Below are positions 55,422 to 64,000 of a DNA stretch of 64,000 nucleotides, piece by piece. Source of the stretch: Megamerina dolium (Eukaryota; Arthropoda; Insecta; Diptera; Megamerinidae); NCBI GenBank assembly GCA_963854835.1, contig OY978527.1, forward strand, positions 30,801,047 to 30,865,046. Direction: 5' to 3'. The position numbers and the translations under genes are program-made. The stretch's first letter is position 1; each line of letters starts with the position of its first letter. A model generated the notes under the pieces. It searched no databases, was not told the origin of the DNA, and worked only from the letters and a program-made list of their open reading frames with translations.

Positions 55422-58066
55422 GTTGTCTCAAGATATGCCACTGGAACGCCAACGGCTTAAGCCAGCACCGTTTGGAGCTAATTCAATTCCTTGAATCCAA
55501 CCAGATCGACATAATGATGATATCTGAGACCCATTTCACTGACAAAAATTGCTACCAAATACCATATTACAAACTGTACACTACAAATCATCCGCATGGT
55601 AAGGCACGCGGTGGAACTGCCATATTGATAAAAAGCAGAATAAAACATCATGTTCTCGAAGATTTCAGTAGCGTCTACTTGCAAGCAACATCTATATGTC
55701 TGGAAGAATACATCTCTAAGCTAGTAATATCTGCGATATACTGTCCCCCAAGATACAGTATTACCGAACAGCAATATAAAGAATTTTTCTCAACTCTTGG
55801 TAGCAAATTCTTGGTTGCTGGCGATTTCAACGCCAAACACACTCACTGGGGCTCCCGATTAATAACTCCAAAAGGCAAAAGACTATGTTCAATCATCACT
55901 AACCACGGCTACGATATTATTTCAAATGGTCAACCGACATATTGGCCGACGGACAAGAGGAAAATCCCCGATCTCATAGACTTTGGAGTCGCCAAAGGTT
56001 TGCAGATGGAAAATATCTCCACAGAGTGTAATTATGATCTATCATCTGACCACTCACCCACGGTAATATCTATAAAATCACCAAGCCCCCAAGGCAATTG
56101 CGTTAGAAAGAAAATAGACTGGTTAAAATTCAAGAAATATATAAATTCCCATCTTCCTCTGAGTACTGTATTAAGAAATGGACAAGATGTAGACTCAGCA
56201 CTCGAAAAATTCAACCAGCTACTCTCATTAGCTCTCAGCTCAGCCACCTGCACAAAGGTATGCAAGCAATCAAAATATAGCCAATACACACCAGCAGACA
56301 TTGAATTGCTAGTAAGACAGAAAAGAAGACTCCGAAGACAATGGCAAGAATTCAGATCACCGAATCTGAAAACACAGCTACAGCACTGCACTCGAAAGTT
56401 AAAGCAAGCCTTGAAAAATAAAAACAACAAAGAGTTAGAAGAGCACATAGCGAAATTAACACCTGGTGAAGCGTCAGACTACTCTTTGTGGAAATCAGCA
56501 AAAAAATCAAATCGGCCAATTCTCACTGATTCCCCCATCCGTTTGAGTGACGGTAATTGGGCTAGAAGCAACTGTGAGAAGGGTTTGGCTTTTGCAAACC
56601 ACCTAAAAAGTGTGTTTACACCCAATCCACCTTCTTCACAGTCCTCATTACCAAAATTAACTTCTCAACCTTGCTCAATAACGCTCAAAATTAAAAAAAA
56701 GGACATATTCAAAGCAATTTATAAAGATTTAAACCCAAAAAAATCACCTGGTCCAGATAAAATTACCGGTAAAATGATAAAAGAGCTACCTCCGGCTTCA
56801 GTAATTCATCTGATGCACATTTTCAATGCTATCCTTCGTATTAAACACTTTCCCAAATGCTGGAAAACTTCAAAAATTATTATGATAGCAAAACCAGGAA
56901 AAGACCCTACAAAAGTTGCATCGTACAGACCTATCAGCCTCCTGCCTCTACTTTCTAAAGTATTCGAAAAGCTACTTGTCATGAATATAACTCCATTTAT
57001 TAATCTCAACCAACTGATTCCTCAACATCAGTTTGGATTTAGAAAACAGCACGGCACAATAGAACAAGTCCACCGCATTGTAACTCTGATAAGGAACACT
57101 TTTGAAGAAAAAAAGTATTGCTCAGCTGTCTTTCTTGATATCACTCAAGCTTTCGATAAAGTATGGCACGATGGCCTTATTTACAAACTCAAACTATTAC
57201 TGCCTGCAAATGTCTCCTCATTGCTTAGTAGCTACCTCACGAAAAGACAATTTCTCGTACATCACAAGGATTACACAACAAATCCATTGGATATTCACGC
57301 TGGCGTTCCTCAAGGAAGCGTTTTGGGTCCCTTACTGTATCTCTTATACACTTCAGATATGCCCAACAATAACTATACATTCATATCGACCTTTGCTGAT
57401 GATACGGCAATATTGTGCTCTCGCTCTAACCCCATAGAAGCTACTAAACTCCTGCAGACTCATGTCGATTCTCTCGAAATCTGGCTAGCAAAATGGCGTA
57501 TAAAAGTCAATGAATCAAAGAGCGTACATGTAACCTTCACGCTAAGGCTAGATACATGTCCCCCACTTAAAATTAATGGCCAATCAGTTCCACAATGTTC
57601 CTCAACAAAGTACTTGGGTATTCACCTCGACAGAAGGCTGACATGGAAAAATCACATAGAGGCAAAGAAAACTCATATCAAGCTTAAAATGAATCAGTTA
57701 TGGTGGCTGTTACACAAAAGATCAAAGTTGAATCTTGAATACAAAGTGCTATTATATAAAGCAATCCTGAAACCAATCTGGACTTATGGTATTCAGTTTT
57801 GGGGCACCGCATCTCCCTCTAATATCGAAAAATTGCAGCGAATACAATCCAAGTGTCTGCGAATTATTGTAAACGCGCCTTGGTATATGAGGAACGTTAA
57901 CATCCATCGAGATTTAAATGTACCCACAATTTCTGAGGAAGTTGCAATGTACTGCAGAAGCTACATTCAAAAATTACACAATCATCCGAATCCCCTTGCT
58001 AGGCAATTGTTGCTGAGCAAGGGGCATCGTCGATTAAAAAGAAAAGACACACTGAATATGCTGTAA
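55418..58066 (+). CDS. Jockey-type ORF2, endonuclease/reverse transcriptase
   Basis: 882 aa. An APE-type endonuclease occupies about residues 1-220 (CHWNANGLSQH, ISETHFT, AGDFNAKHTHWGS, SSDHSPT). Reverse transcriptase is at about 430-720: SPGPDKITG, SYRPISLLPLLSKVFEKLL, QFGFRKQHGT, AVFLDITQAFDKVWH (motif A), GVPQGSVLGPLLY and FADDTAIL (catalytic YADD-type box). A thumb-like region with YLGIHLDRRLTW follows. No RNase H domain is seen, as is usual for Jockey. It nicks the target and reverse-transcribes the element RNA. The ATG shares an A with the ORF1 stop. Confidence 0.93.
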   Translation: MSCLKICHWNANGLSQHRLELIQFLESNQIDIMMISETHFTDKNCYQIPYYKLYTTNHPHGKARGGTAILIKSRIKHHVLEDFSSVYLQATSICLEEYISKLVISAIYCPPRYSITEQQYKEFFSTLGSKFLVAGDFNAKHTHWGSRLITPKGKRLCSIITNHGYDIISNGQPTYWPTDKRKIPDLIDFGVAKGLQMENISTECNYDLSSDHSPTVISIKSPSPQGNCVRKKIDWLKFKKYINSHLPLSTVLRNGQDVDSALEKFNQLLSLALSSATCTKVCKQSKYSQYTPADIELLVRQKRRLRRQWQEFRSPNLKTQLQHCTRKLKQALKNKNNKELEEHIAKLTPGEASDYSLWKSAKKSNRPILTDSPIRLSDGNWARSNCEKGLAFANHLKSVFTPNPPSSQSSLPKLTSQPCSITLKIKKKDIFKAIYKDLNPKKSPGPDKITGKMIKELPPASVIHLMHIFNAILRIKHFPKCWKTSKIIMIAKPGKDPTKVASYRPISLLPLLSKVFEKLLVMNITPFINLNQLIPQHQFGFRKQHGTIEQVHRIVTLIRNTFEEKKYCSAVFLDITQAFDKVWHDGLIYKLKLLLPANVSSLLSSYLTKRQFLVHHKDYTTNPLDIHAGVPQGSVLGPLLYLLYTSDMPNNNYTFISTFADDTAILCSRSNPIEATKLLQTHVDSLEIWLAKWRIKVNESKSVHVTFTLRLDTCPPLKINGQSVPQCSSTKYLGIHLDRRLTWKNHIEAKKTHIKLKMNQLWWLLHKRSKLNLEYKVLLYKAILKPIWTYGIQFWGTASPSNIEKLQRIQSKCLRIIVNAPWYMRNVNIHRDLNVPTISEEVAMYCRSYIQKLHNHPNPLARQLLLSKGHRRLKRKDTLNML

Positions 58067-58223
58067 AATTGCTACATCTCGCGACTCACCAAATTGTGAT
58101 GGAACGTAGGGGATATCACATAGTTTTATTTAGTTTGTAAGATTTGAATACTTATTGTTAGTTTCTCGTATTTAAGAAAGATTCAATAAAAAAAAAATAA
58201 GCTAACAAAAAAAAAAAGAAACT

Positions 58224-58817
58224 GGCTTGTTAGTGTCAAGGTAGTGTGTTGCTTGTTTCCTTTTCAACTTTTTCTTCTTATTTTCCCCATGTGTTTGTTG
58301 TTGTTTTATTTAACACATTTTTAAATTTATCTCACAAGATTCATTTTGAAGAAATTCACGTTTGAAAAGAAATTAACGGATCATTATATAATATTATATA
58401 TGTACGCATTATACGTAAGTATGACTATATATACGTAAAATCCTTGCAGGAGGTCAAACTACCAGAAACAAACATGCTAGTCGTTATTTCTCAATTTATT
58501 AAAAAAGATTATGAAAAAACAAATAAACAAATTGTAATACGAAATAAAACTTCCATAATTTTTTGCATTTAATACTTTCTTTATATTTAATAAGAACATT
58601 ACAGGATGAAATAGTATAATTAACTAATTCTATTATTAATCTGATAAAGACAACAATGTTTGTGTATTGGAGCAACCAGCAAAAATATTGTTGACTGGGA
58701 ATACAAAAATTTTAGGTTACACTGTTCAGTCCCGTTATTTCAAAAGTTAAGAATTAACGTCAAGTAATAGAAAAATTTGATTTGATTTGAGAAATTGGAT
58801 TTTTAATATAAATAGAA
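58224..58817. other. Flank between the Jockey element and the Merlin gene
   Basis: AT-rich. It may include the 5' end and promoter of the Merlin element, but I could not find its left inverted repeat. Confidence 0.35.
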
Positions 58818-59136
58818 ATGATCGAGCTTAATTTGTGTAAAATAAATAGATTATTCGAATCGACTAACGATTTTGAAATTTCGGAAATAGCGTTGCACAA
58901 ACTGATGGAATTGATTCCGAGTGAAGGAACATATAAATGTGCAAATGGGCATAATTTGAAGCTGGTGAAATCAACCACTAGTTTAGATGGTTATGTTTGG
59001 AGGTAATATTCATATTCTAGTAGTATTGATACACATAAGTATATATGGATATGTTATAAAATAATTTCAGGTGTCAATCTATGTATAAAAAGATCTTACT
59101 TACTTACTTATGTGGCCATAACAACCGAATATCGAT

Positions 59137-62115
59137 TTAGGCCGAAAATAACATGCTTCGCCAGCCATCTCTGTTCTTCGCTAGCTGGCGCCAGTTAGAA
59201 ATTCCAAGTGCCGTGAGGTTCTCCAGTACTTGGTCTTTCCACCGGAGGTTTGGTCTTCCTCTTCTGCGTCGTCCTCCAGCGGGTTCCGAATATAACACCT
59301 TCTTAGCTGGAGCGTGTTCTTCCATTCGCTCGACATGACCTAGCCAGCGCAGCCGCTGGATTTTGATGCGCTTTACTATGTCAATATCGGCATATAGCTC
59401 GTACAGCTCATGGTTGTACCTTATTCGGTACTCGCCACCAACGCAAATAGGTCCAAAGATCCTGCGTAGGACCTTTCTCTCGAAAACTCCAAACATTCGC
59501 TCATCCGAGATGGAAATTGTCCAGGCTTCAGCGCCATATGTTAGGACAGGCATGATGAGAGACTTGTAGAGTGTAGTTTTCGTTCTTCGAGAGAGGGCTC
59601 GACTTTTCAATTGCTTACTCAGCCCAAAGTAACACCTGTTAGCAAGAGTTATCCTACGCATGATCTCCAAGCTGACGTCATTACTGCTGTTAATGCTGGT
59701 TCCAAGATAGACAAAGTCACTTACTACTTCAAAAGCGTAGTTGTCAACAGTGACGTGCTGTCCAAGACGCCGGGACTCTTTGTTTGTTGACACTAGATAC
59801 TTCGTCTTGCCCTCGTTCACCGTGAGACCCATCCGACGCGACTCTCTTTCCAACTCTGAGAATGCTGCACTGACTGCTCGCGTGTTCATGCCGATTATGT
59901 CAATATCGTCGGCATACGCTAACAGCATGACACTTTTGTTGAAGATAGTGCCATTATGTCGTAGATCAGCAGCTCGTATTATTTTCTCCATAATAAGATT
60001 GAAGAAGTCGCACGATAACGAATCACCTTGTCTGAAACCCCGTTCGGTATTAAACGGTGCGGAGAGGTCCTTCCCAATTTTCACTGCACAACGAGAGTTA
60101 TGCAGTGTCATTCTACAAAGTCGAATGAGCTTTGCAGGAATACCGAACTCAGACATTGTTGCGTAGAGGTAATCCCTTACCGGACTGTCGAAAGCGGCTT
60201 TATAATCAACAAATAGGTGGTGTGTGTCGATCTGTTTTTCTTGGGTCTTCTCCAGGATTTGGCGCAGTGTGAAAATCTGGTCGATGGTGGATTTACCAGG
60301 TCTGAAGCCACACTGATAAGGTCCAATCAGGTTGCTGAGCATAGGCTTCAACCTTTCACACAGTACGCTCGATAGAACCTTGTATGCGATGCTCAGGAGA
60401 CTTATTCCACGGTAGTTGGCGCAAATTGTGGGGTCTCCTTTTTTATGTACAGGACAGAGAACACTGAGCCTCCAATCATCGGGCATGCTTTCATCCGACC
60501 ATATTCTGCTTATGAGCTGGTGCATGCGGGTGAGCAGCTCATCGCCTCCGGTCTTAAACAACTCGGCAGGCAGGCCATCAGCACCTGCAGCTTTGTTGTT
60601 CTTCAGCCTTAAAATGGCCGTTTCAACCTCGTCATAGTCGGGTGGTGGAACATCAACACCATCATCTGTAATTGGGGTTATCGGGCAATCTCCTCCACTG
60701 GCGGAATTGTTCGTAGCATCGCCATTCAGTAACGTGGAGAAGTGTTCCCTCCATAGGCTCAGTACACTCTGGACATCTGTAACCAGATTCCCATTTCCAT
60801 CACGACAAGAAGAGGCTCCGGGATTTAAACCTCCACTTAGGCGCTTGATCTTTTCGAAGAATTTTCGAGTCTCATTCTTGTCGGTACACATCTCTATTTC
60901 CTCACACTCACGTCTTTCCAACTCCCTCTTCTTGCGCCTGAAAAGACGTCTCTCTGCACTCCTTTTCTCTCTATACCGCTCCTTAACAGCTCGCGTTGCG
61001 CCTGCACGCAGGGTTCTTCTGTAGGCGGCGTCTTTCTCTGCGGTAGCGTCGCGACACTCCTGATCATACCACTCATTCCTCAGAGGCCGGTAGTAACCGA
61101 TTACCTCCTCGGCAGCAGTAGTCATGGAGTGGGATATATGTGTCCACCGTGCGCATGTATCATCAAGTTGGGGAGTGTTCTGCATAAGCAGATCCGATAG
61201 TCGAGTGGAAAATGCATCTGCTGTCTCTGGTGATCGCAGCTTACTGACGTCGAGCTTTCTCTGTGTGGGACTTCTCTTGTTATTTGCGACACATAAGCGT
61301 GTGCGCACCTTAGCTGCAACAAGGTAGTGATCCGAGTCGATGTTGGCACCACGGATCGATTTCACGTCCATCACACTGGAAGCATGCCTTCCGTCAATCA
61401 CCACATGATCAATTTGGTTTCTTGTACGATGATCTGGAGACAGCCATGTCGCTTTGTGGATGTCGAGATGCTGGAATCTGGTACCACCAATTACCATGTT
61501 TCGTGCTGCGGCGAAGTCGATCAGCCTCATTCCGTTATCGGAGGTGTTCTGGTGGAGGCTGAATTTTCCGACAGTTGGACCAAAGGTACCTTCCTTGCCC
61601 ACCCTGGCATTAAAGTCGCCAAGCACGATTTTGATATCGTGGCGGGGGCAGCGGTCATAAGCTTCTTCGAGGCGCTGAAAGAAGCTCTCCTTGGTCACAT
61701 TGTCCTTCTCATCCGTCGGAGCGTGGGCACATATAAGGCTGATGTTGAAAAATTTTGCCTTGATGCGGATTGTGGCCAGCCGTTCGTTCACAGGCGTGAA
61801 CTGTGAGACAAGATGTCGTAGTCTCTTGCTGACCAAAAATCCACATCCTAATTCGTGCCTTTCAGCATGGCAACTGTAGTAGATATCACAGGACGCTCTT
61901 TTGGAGCAGCACTGTCCTGTCCATCGCATTTCCTGGAGAGCGGTGATGTCAGCTCTGTATTTTTCGAGGACATCAACCAGCTGGATAGAGGCACCCTCCC
62001 TATAAAGGGATCGGACATTCCAGGTGCATATCCGTAAATCGTGGTCCTTTTTTCGTTTGCGGGGGTCATCAACAAAAGCGGTAGTCCTTATCCGAGGCAT
62101 TTTAGTTTTTTTCAT
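59137..62115 (-). CDS. RTE-type endonuclease/reverse transcriptase polyprotein
   Basis: 992 aa, intact. The N-terminal APE-type endonuclease (about 25-260) shows CTWNVRSLYREG, ALQEMRWTG, LGDFNARVG and SDHYLVAAKVR. An Arg/Lys/Glu-rich linker (about 330-420) follows. Reverse transcriptase (about 490-780) shows NYRGISLLSIAYKVLSSVL, YQCGFRPGKSTIDQIFTLRQ, LFVDYKAAFDS (motif A), GFRQGDSLSCDFFNLIMEKI and LLAYADDIDIIG (catalytic). The C-terminus carries a GRRRRGRPNLRWKDQV segment found in this group. A single ORF with these features points to the RTE clade; clade assignment is by motif and not by phylogeny. The minus-strand ATG at 62115 is preceded by a C-rich run. Confidence 0.93.
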   Translation of the reverse strand: MKKTKMPRIRTTAFVDDPRKRKKDHDLRICTWNVRSLYREGASIQLVDVLEKYRADITALQEMRWTGQCCSKRASCDIYYSCHAERHELGCGFLVSKRLRHLVSQFTPVNERLATIRIKAKFFNISLICAHAPTDEKDNVTKESFFQRLEEAYDRCPRHDIKIVLGDFNARVGKEGTFGPTVGKFSLHQNTSDNGMRLIDFAAARNMVIGGTRFQHLDIHKATWLSPDHRTRNQIDHVVIDGRHASSVMDVKSIRGANIDSDHYLVAAKVRTRLCVANNKRSPTQRKLDVSKLRSPETADAFSTRLSDLLMQNTPQLDDTCARWTHISHSMTTAAEEVIGYYRPLRNEWYDQECRDATAEKDAAYRRTLRAGATRAVKERYREKRSAERRLFRRKKRELERRECEEIEMCTDKNETRKFFEKIKRLSGGLNPGASSCRDGNGNLVTDVQSVLSLWREHFSTLLNGDATNNSASGGDCPITPITDDGVDVPPPDYDEVETAILRLKNNKAAGADGLPAELFKTGGDELLTRMHQLISRIWSDESMPDDWRLSVLCPVHKKGDPTICANYRGISLLSIAYKVLSSVLCERLKPMLSNLIGPYQCGFRPGKSTIDQIFTLRQILEKTQEKQIDTHHLFVDYKAAFDSPVRDYLYATMSEFGIPAKLIRLCRMTLHNSRCAVKIGKDLSAPFNTERGFRQGDSLSCDFFNLIMEKIIRAADLRHNGTIFNKSVMLLAYADDIDIIGMNTRAVSAAFSELERESRRMGLTVNEGKTKYLVSTNKESRRLGQHVTVDNYAFEVVSDFVYLGTSINSSNDVSLEIMRRITLANRCYFGLSKQLKSRALSRRTKTTLYKSLIMPVLTYGAEAWTISISDERMFGVFERKVLRRIFGPICVGGEYRIRYNHELYELYADIDIVKRIKIQRLRWLGHVERMEEHAPAKKVLYSEPAGGRRRRGRPNLRWKDQVLENLTALGISNWRQLAKNRDGWRSMLFSA

Positions 62116-62442
62116 TGGGGGGGTTTTTTATGTGGCGGGTCCCAAACCCAACGCACAACCTCTAACCGAGGAGATTTTCGCCACTCACTTCAGCCGCCTC
62201 CCAGCGGGTGCCAGGAAGACGTTGCCCGGTGGTCGCCACATGGAGGGCCCCCATTAATAATAATGAAAGCGCCGTCACATAGTAAGCAGAGCAAGCTATA
62301 TGACTACCCCTTATTAACAAATAAAGGTATCATCACATAGCGCTCAGATCAAACTACATGACAGCCAGTGAGTTGACTTGCGATGAGTTCAACAAGGATT
62401 GCGCTAGCCCCACCCAGTTGAGGCAGTTAGACACGTTACCTT

Positions 62443-62475
62443 GCGAAAACACCACCAGACTGGTGGTGTTTTCGC
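62443..62475 (-). repeat. Perfect 15-bp terminal hairpin of the RTE element
   Basis: On the minus strand the element begins GCGAAAACACCACCA, loop GTC, then TGGTGGTGTTTTCGC. The copy at the left edge of the window ends at the loop. Confidence 0.9.
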
Positions 62476-62854
62476 AAAGATCAAGATGAAGAAATGTAAA
62501 TGCAATGTTAAGCTGTCCCTTAGAAAATATACATTCTTCGATAAATCGAAACTGCCAATGGTGAAACTGTTGGCATTTTCGTATTTGTGGGTAAAGTATG
62601 TTACCCAACAGTTTATCATGGACGAATTGGGCATTGCGCGTTATACGGCTATAGACATACAATCGACGTATAAAAAGATCAAGATGAAGAAATGTAAATG
62701 CAATGTTAAGGTGTCCCTTCGAAAATATGCATTCTTCGATAAATCGAAACTGCCAATGGTGAAACTGTTGGCATTTTCGTATTTGTGGGTAAAGTATGTT
62801 ACCCAATAGTTTATCATGGACGAATTGGGCATTGCGCGTTATACGGCCATAGAC
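62475..62854 (+). repeat. 201-bp tandem duplication inside the Merlin gene
   Basis: AAAGATCAAGATGAAGAAAT begins at 62475 and again at 62676, and the two units match with few differences to GCGTTATACGGC(T/C)ATAGAC. The unit includes the start of exon 2, so the coding segment KKIKMKKCKCNVK...RYTAID is present twice. The second unit has a TAG in place of a CAG (VTQ-stop-FIMDEL). Confidence 0.93.
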
Positions 62855-63473
62855 TGGTGTAGTTTTTGTCATGAGGTGGCGTATGACGGTCATAGTCATT
62901 AAAAAACAAAAGATTGGCGGAATTGGCAAAACCGTAGAAATAAACGAAATTAAATTTGGTAGGCGGAAATACCATCGCGGTCATGCGGTTGTAGGAGAAT
63001 GGGTATTTGGAGGAGTAGAGAGAGGAAGTAATCTCTGTTTCCTCGTCTTGGTGGAAAAAAGAAACCAGGAAACCCTACTAAATGCAATAAAAGACTGGAT
63101 AGAGGCTGGCACAACTATTGTGTCCGATTTTTGGAGGGTATGTTAAATATAATTTTTTCACTTAGTGAATCCTAACAGTTTTATATTTTAGGCTTATGAT
63201 TGTTTATCGCATGAGGGTTACCAACACTTCAAAGTTAACCACTCACTGCATTTTAAGGACCCCGAGTCTAAACAACATACCAACACTATTGAAGGACTGT
63301 GGCGGCACGCTAAACATTCCATGCCGCAGTTTCATAGGAGTAAGCGGTATTTCGATGAGTACCTGGCAGAATTTATATTATTAAAATATTGTAAATTTAA
63401 TAATATCGACGTGCTTACGGACTTTTTTAAAGTGGCAGGAAATCTCTACAACCCGATCAATGTTAAAACGTTT

Positions 63474-63682
63474 GTCGCGAAGCTGGCGTTAGGCCTGTAA
63501 GGCCTATCAAAAACGCTTTTATCCTAAAATACTGTTGGTCGCGAAGCCAGCGTCGGACCTATAAGGGTTATTTTTTTGCGCCCGGCCGAAGTCCGGCTAT
63601 CAAAAAAGCTTTTATCCTGTTTTTGTTGGTCGCGAAGCCGGTGTCGGTTCTATAAGGGTTATTTTTTTTTCGCCCGGCGCAT
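63474..63682 (+). repeat. Tandem repeats of about 90 bp after the Merlin stop
   Basis: GTCGCGAAGC recurs at 63474, 63539 and 63629, each followed by a GGCGT/GCGTCGG-like segment. TATCAAAAA...GCTTTTATCC recurs at 63505 and 63598. TATAAGGGTTATTTTTTT plus CGCCCGG closes each full unit. The first partial unit overlaps the last codons of Merlin exon 3. Confidence 0.8.
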
Positions 63683-64000
63683 TTTTTTTGCGAATGCATA
63701 CAAATTCTTGAAAATAGGCTTGTATAGGCTTTAGTATGGTGCTAAATTTTCGATAGGTAAATAAGACTTATTTTCGAAAAAAAATTGGTTTTTGAAAAAA
63801 AAAATTTTAAATTTATATTTTTAATCTTTTAAAATAAGGAAAATAGGTATTATATAACTTATATCAGTAAAACGGTATTTAAAAAACCTTTCTTATGATA
63901 CCCGTGTCTATCGAATAATCTCTACCTCAATTTTGAACTTTGACCTTGAGCCACGCCTTATATGGGCACTTGCAGACAAATTGTTTATTTTTTATATTCA
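63683..64000. other. AT-rich right edge, nothing recognised
   Basis: No feature supported. The right end of the Merlin element might lie here or beyond. Confidence 0.3.

Larger units (their letters stand above)
54267..58216 (+). mobile_element. Jockey-type non-LTR retrotransposon, near full length
   Basis: Two intact overlapping ORFs, a 3' A-rich end (A runs near 58189 and 58207) and a probable 7-bp target duplication AGAAACT at 54260-54266 and 58217-58223. The leader before ORF1 is only about 30 nt, so it either has a very short 5' UTR or has lost a little of its 5' end. Lack of stops in both ORFs points to a young, possibly active copy. Confidence 0.9.
59096..62475 (-). mobile_element. Complete RTE-type non-LTR retrotransposon
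   Basis: 3380 bp in the minus orientation, flanked by AAAGATC at 59089-59095 and 62476-62482 (target-site duplication). The 3' end reads CATAAGTAAGTAA, the short tandem tail usual in RTE/BovB-like elements. The 5' end is a perfect 33-nt hairpin. A leader of about 360 nt precedes a single long ORF. A near-identical 5' copy lies at 1-1016, and older fragments lie at 10936, 15430, 39684 and 43203. Confidence 0.93.
58818..63500 (+). pseudogene. Merlin-type (IS1016/ISXO2-like DDE) transposase pseudogene, split by an RTE element
   Basis: Exon 1 (58818-59002) encodes MIELNLCKINRLFESTNDFE to GYVWR with a CANGH zinc-ribbon half. Exon 2 begins at 59071 with CQSMYKKI, is interrupted by the RTE element (59096-62475) and continues KMKKCKCNVKLSLRKYTFFD. 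A 201-bp segment is repeated, then WCSFCHEVAYDGHSH, a 1-nt frameshift near 62900, and GGIGKTVEINEIKFGRRKYH to SDFWR. After a 54-nt intron (63138-63191), exon 3 encodes AYDCLSHEGYQHFKVNHSLH to a stop at 63500. This order matches the ISXO2/IS1016-like transposases of Merlin transposons. The first catalytic Asp (usually VEIDE) is Asn here. It is dead for four independent reasons: insertion, duplication with a stop, frameshift and catalytic change. Confidence 0.85.

Noticed and set aside
62354..62929. 191-codon minus-strand ORF with internal repeat
   Set aside because: It is the complement of the tandemly duplicated Merlin segment; the plus strand carries the recognisable protein.

Overview
The window is eukaryotic nuclear DNA from a higher (brachyceran) fly. 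The evidence is AT-rich sequence with GT-AG introns, long (TA)n tracts, dense fragments of non-LTR retrotransposons, mariner/Tc1, Harbinger and Merlin elements, and three multi-exon host genes whose closest relatives I recognise are Drosophila Sik2, moody and a moody-like GPCR. The large intergenic distances, the rosa-like DD41D mariner and the abundant tRNA-derived SINE suggest a tephritid-type fruit fly more than a drosophilid; that placement is inference.

Host genes. (1) A moody/Tre1-type seven-transmembrane receptor on + (five coding exons, 7154-11933, 451 aa as modelled). (2) Sik2, a salt-inducible kinase, on - (fifteen coding exons, 27097 down to 18861, 1297 aa as modelled), with complete kinase domain, UBA and the conserved RRAS phosphosite segment. 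(3) moody, the glial blood-brain-barrier GPCR, on + (43784-51159), whose last exon is open in two overlapping frames selected by two splice acceptors only 2 nt apart. As I recall the Drosophila gene numbering (CG4290 Sik2, CG4313 GPCR, CG4322 moody), the cluster is probably conserved synteny.

Mobile DNA by region. 1-5.3 kb: 5' part of an RTE-type retrotransposon running off the left edge, a fold-back mariner MITE, a decayed RNase H-bearing LINE and the first copy of a 1.6-kb noncoding repeat. 7.4-11.1 kb: insertions inside the introns of the first GPCR. 12.3-18.7 kb: second copy of the 1.6-kb repeat, an RTE remnant, a non-autonomous Harbinger and a MITE. 24-27.5 kb: fold-back MITE, SINEs and (TA)n in and beside Sik2. 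27.6-43.6 kb: no host exon found; remnants of LINE, mariner and Tc1, a pair of inverted TTAA-flanked MITEs, and a rosa-like mariner with clean TIRs. 43.8-52.5 kb: moody with SINEs in its introns and downstream. 54.3-58.2 kb: near full-length Jockey-type element with intact ORF1 and ORF2. 58.8-63.7 kb: a Merlin transposase pseudogene, partly duplicated in tandem and split by a complete intact RTE element (59096-62475) with target-site duplication, followed by tandem repeats.

The most interesting points are the dual-frame last exon of moody, the 33-nt perfect terminal hairpin on the RTE element and the layered Merlin/RTE insertion, a short Sik2 exon whose acceptor lies in a 16-bp hairpin, and several unnamed repeat families with clear boundaries. 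I saw no evidence of a wholly new multi-gene system.
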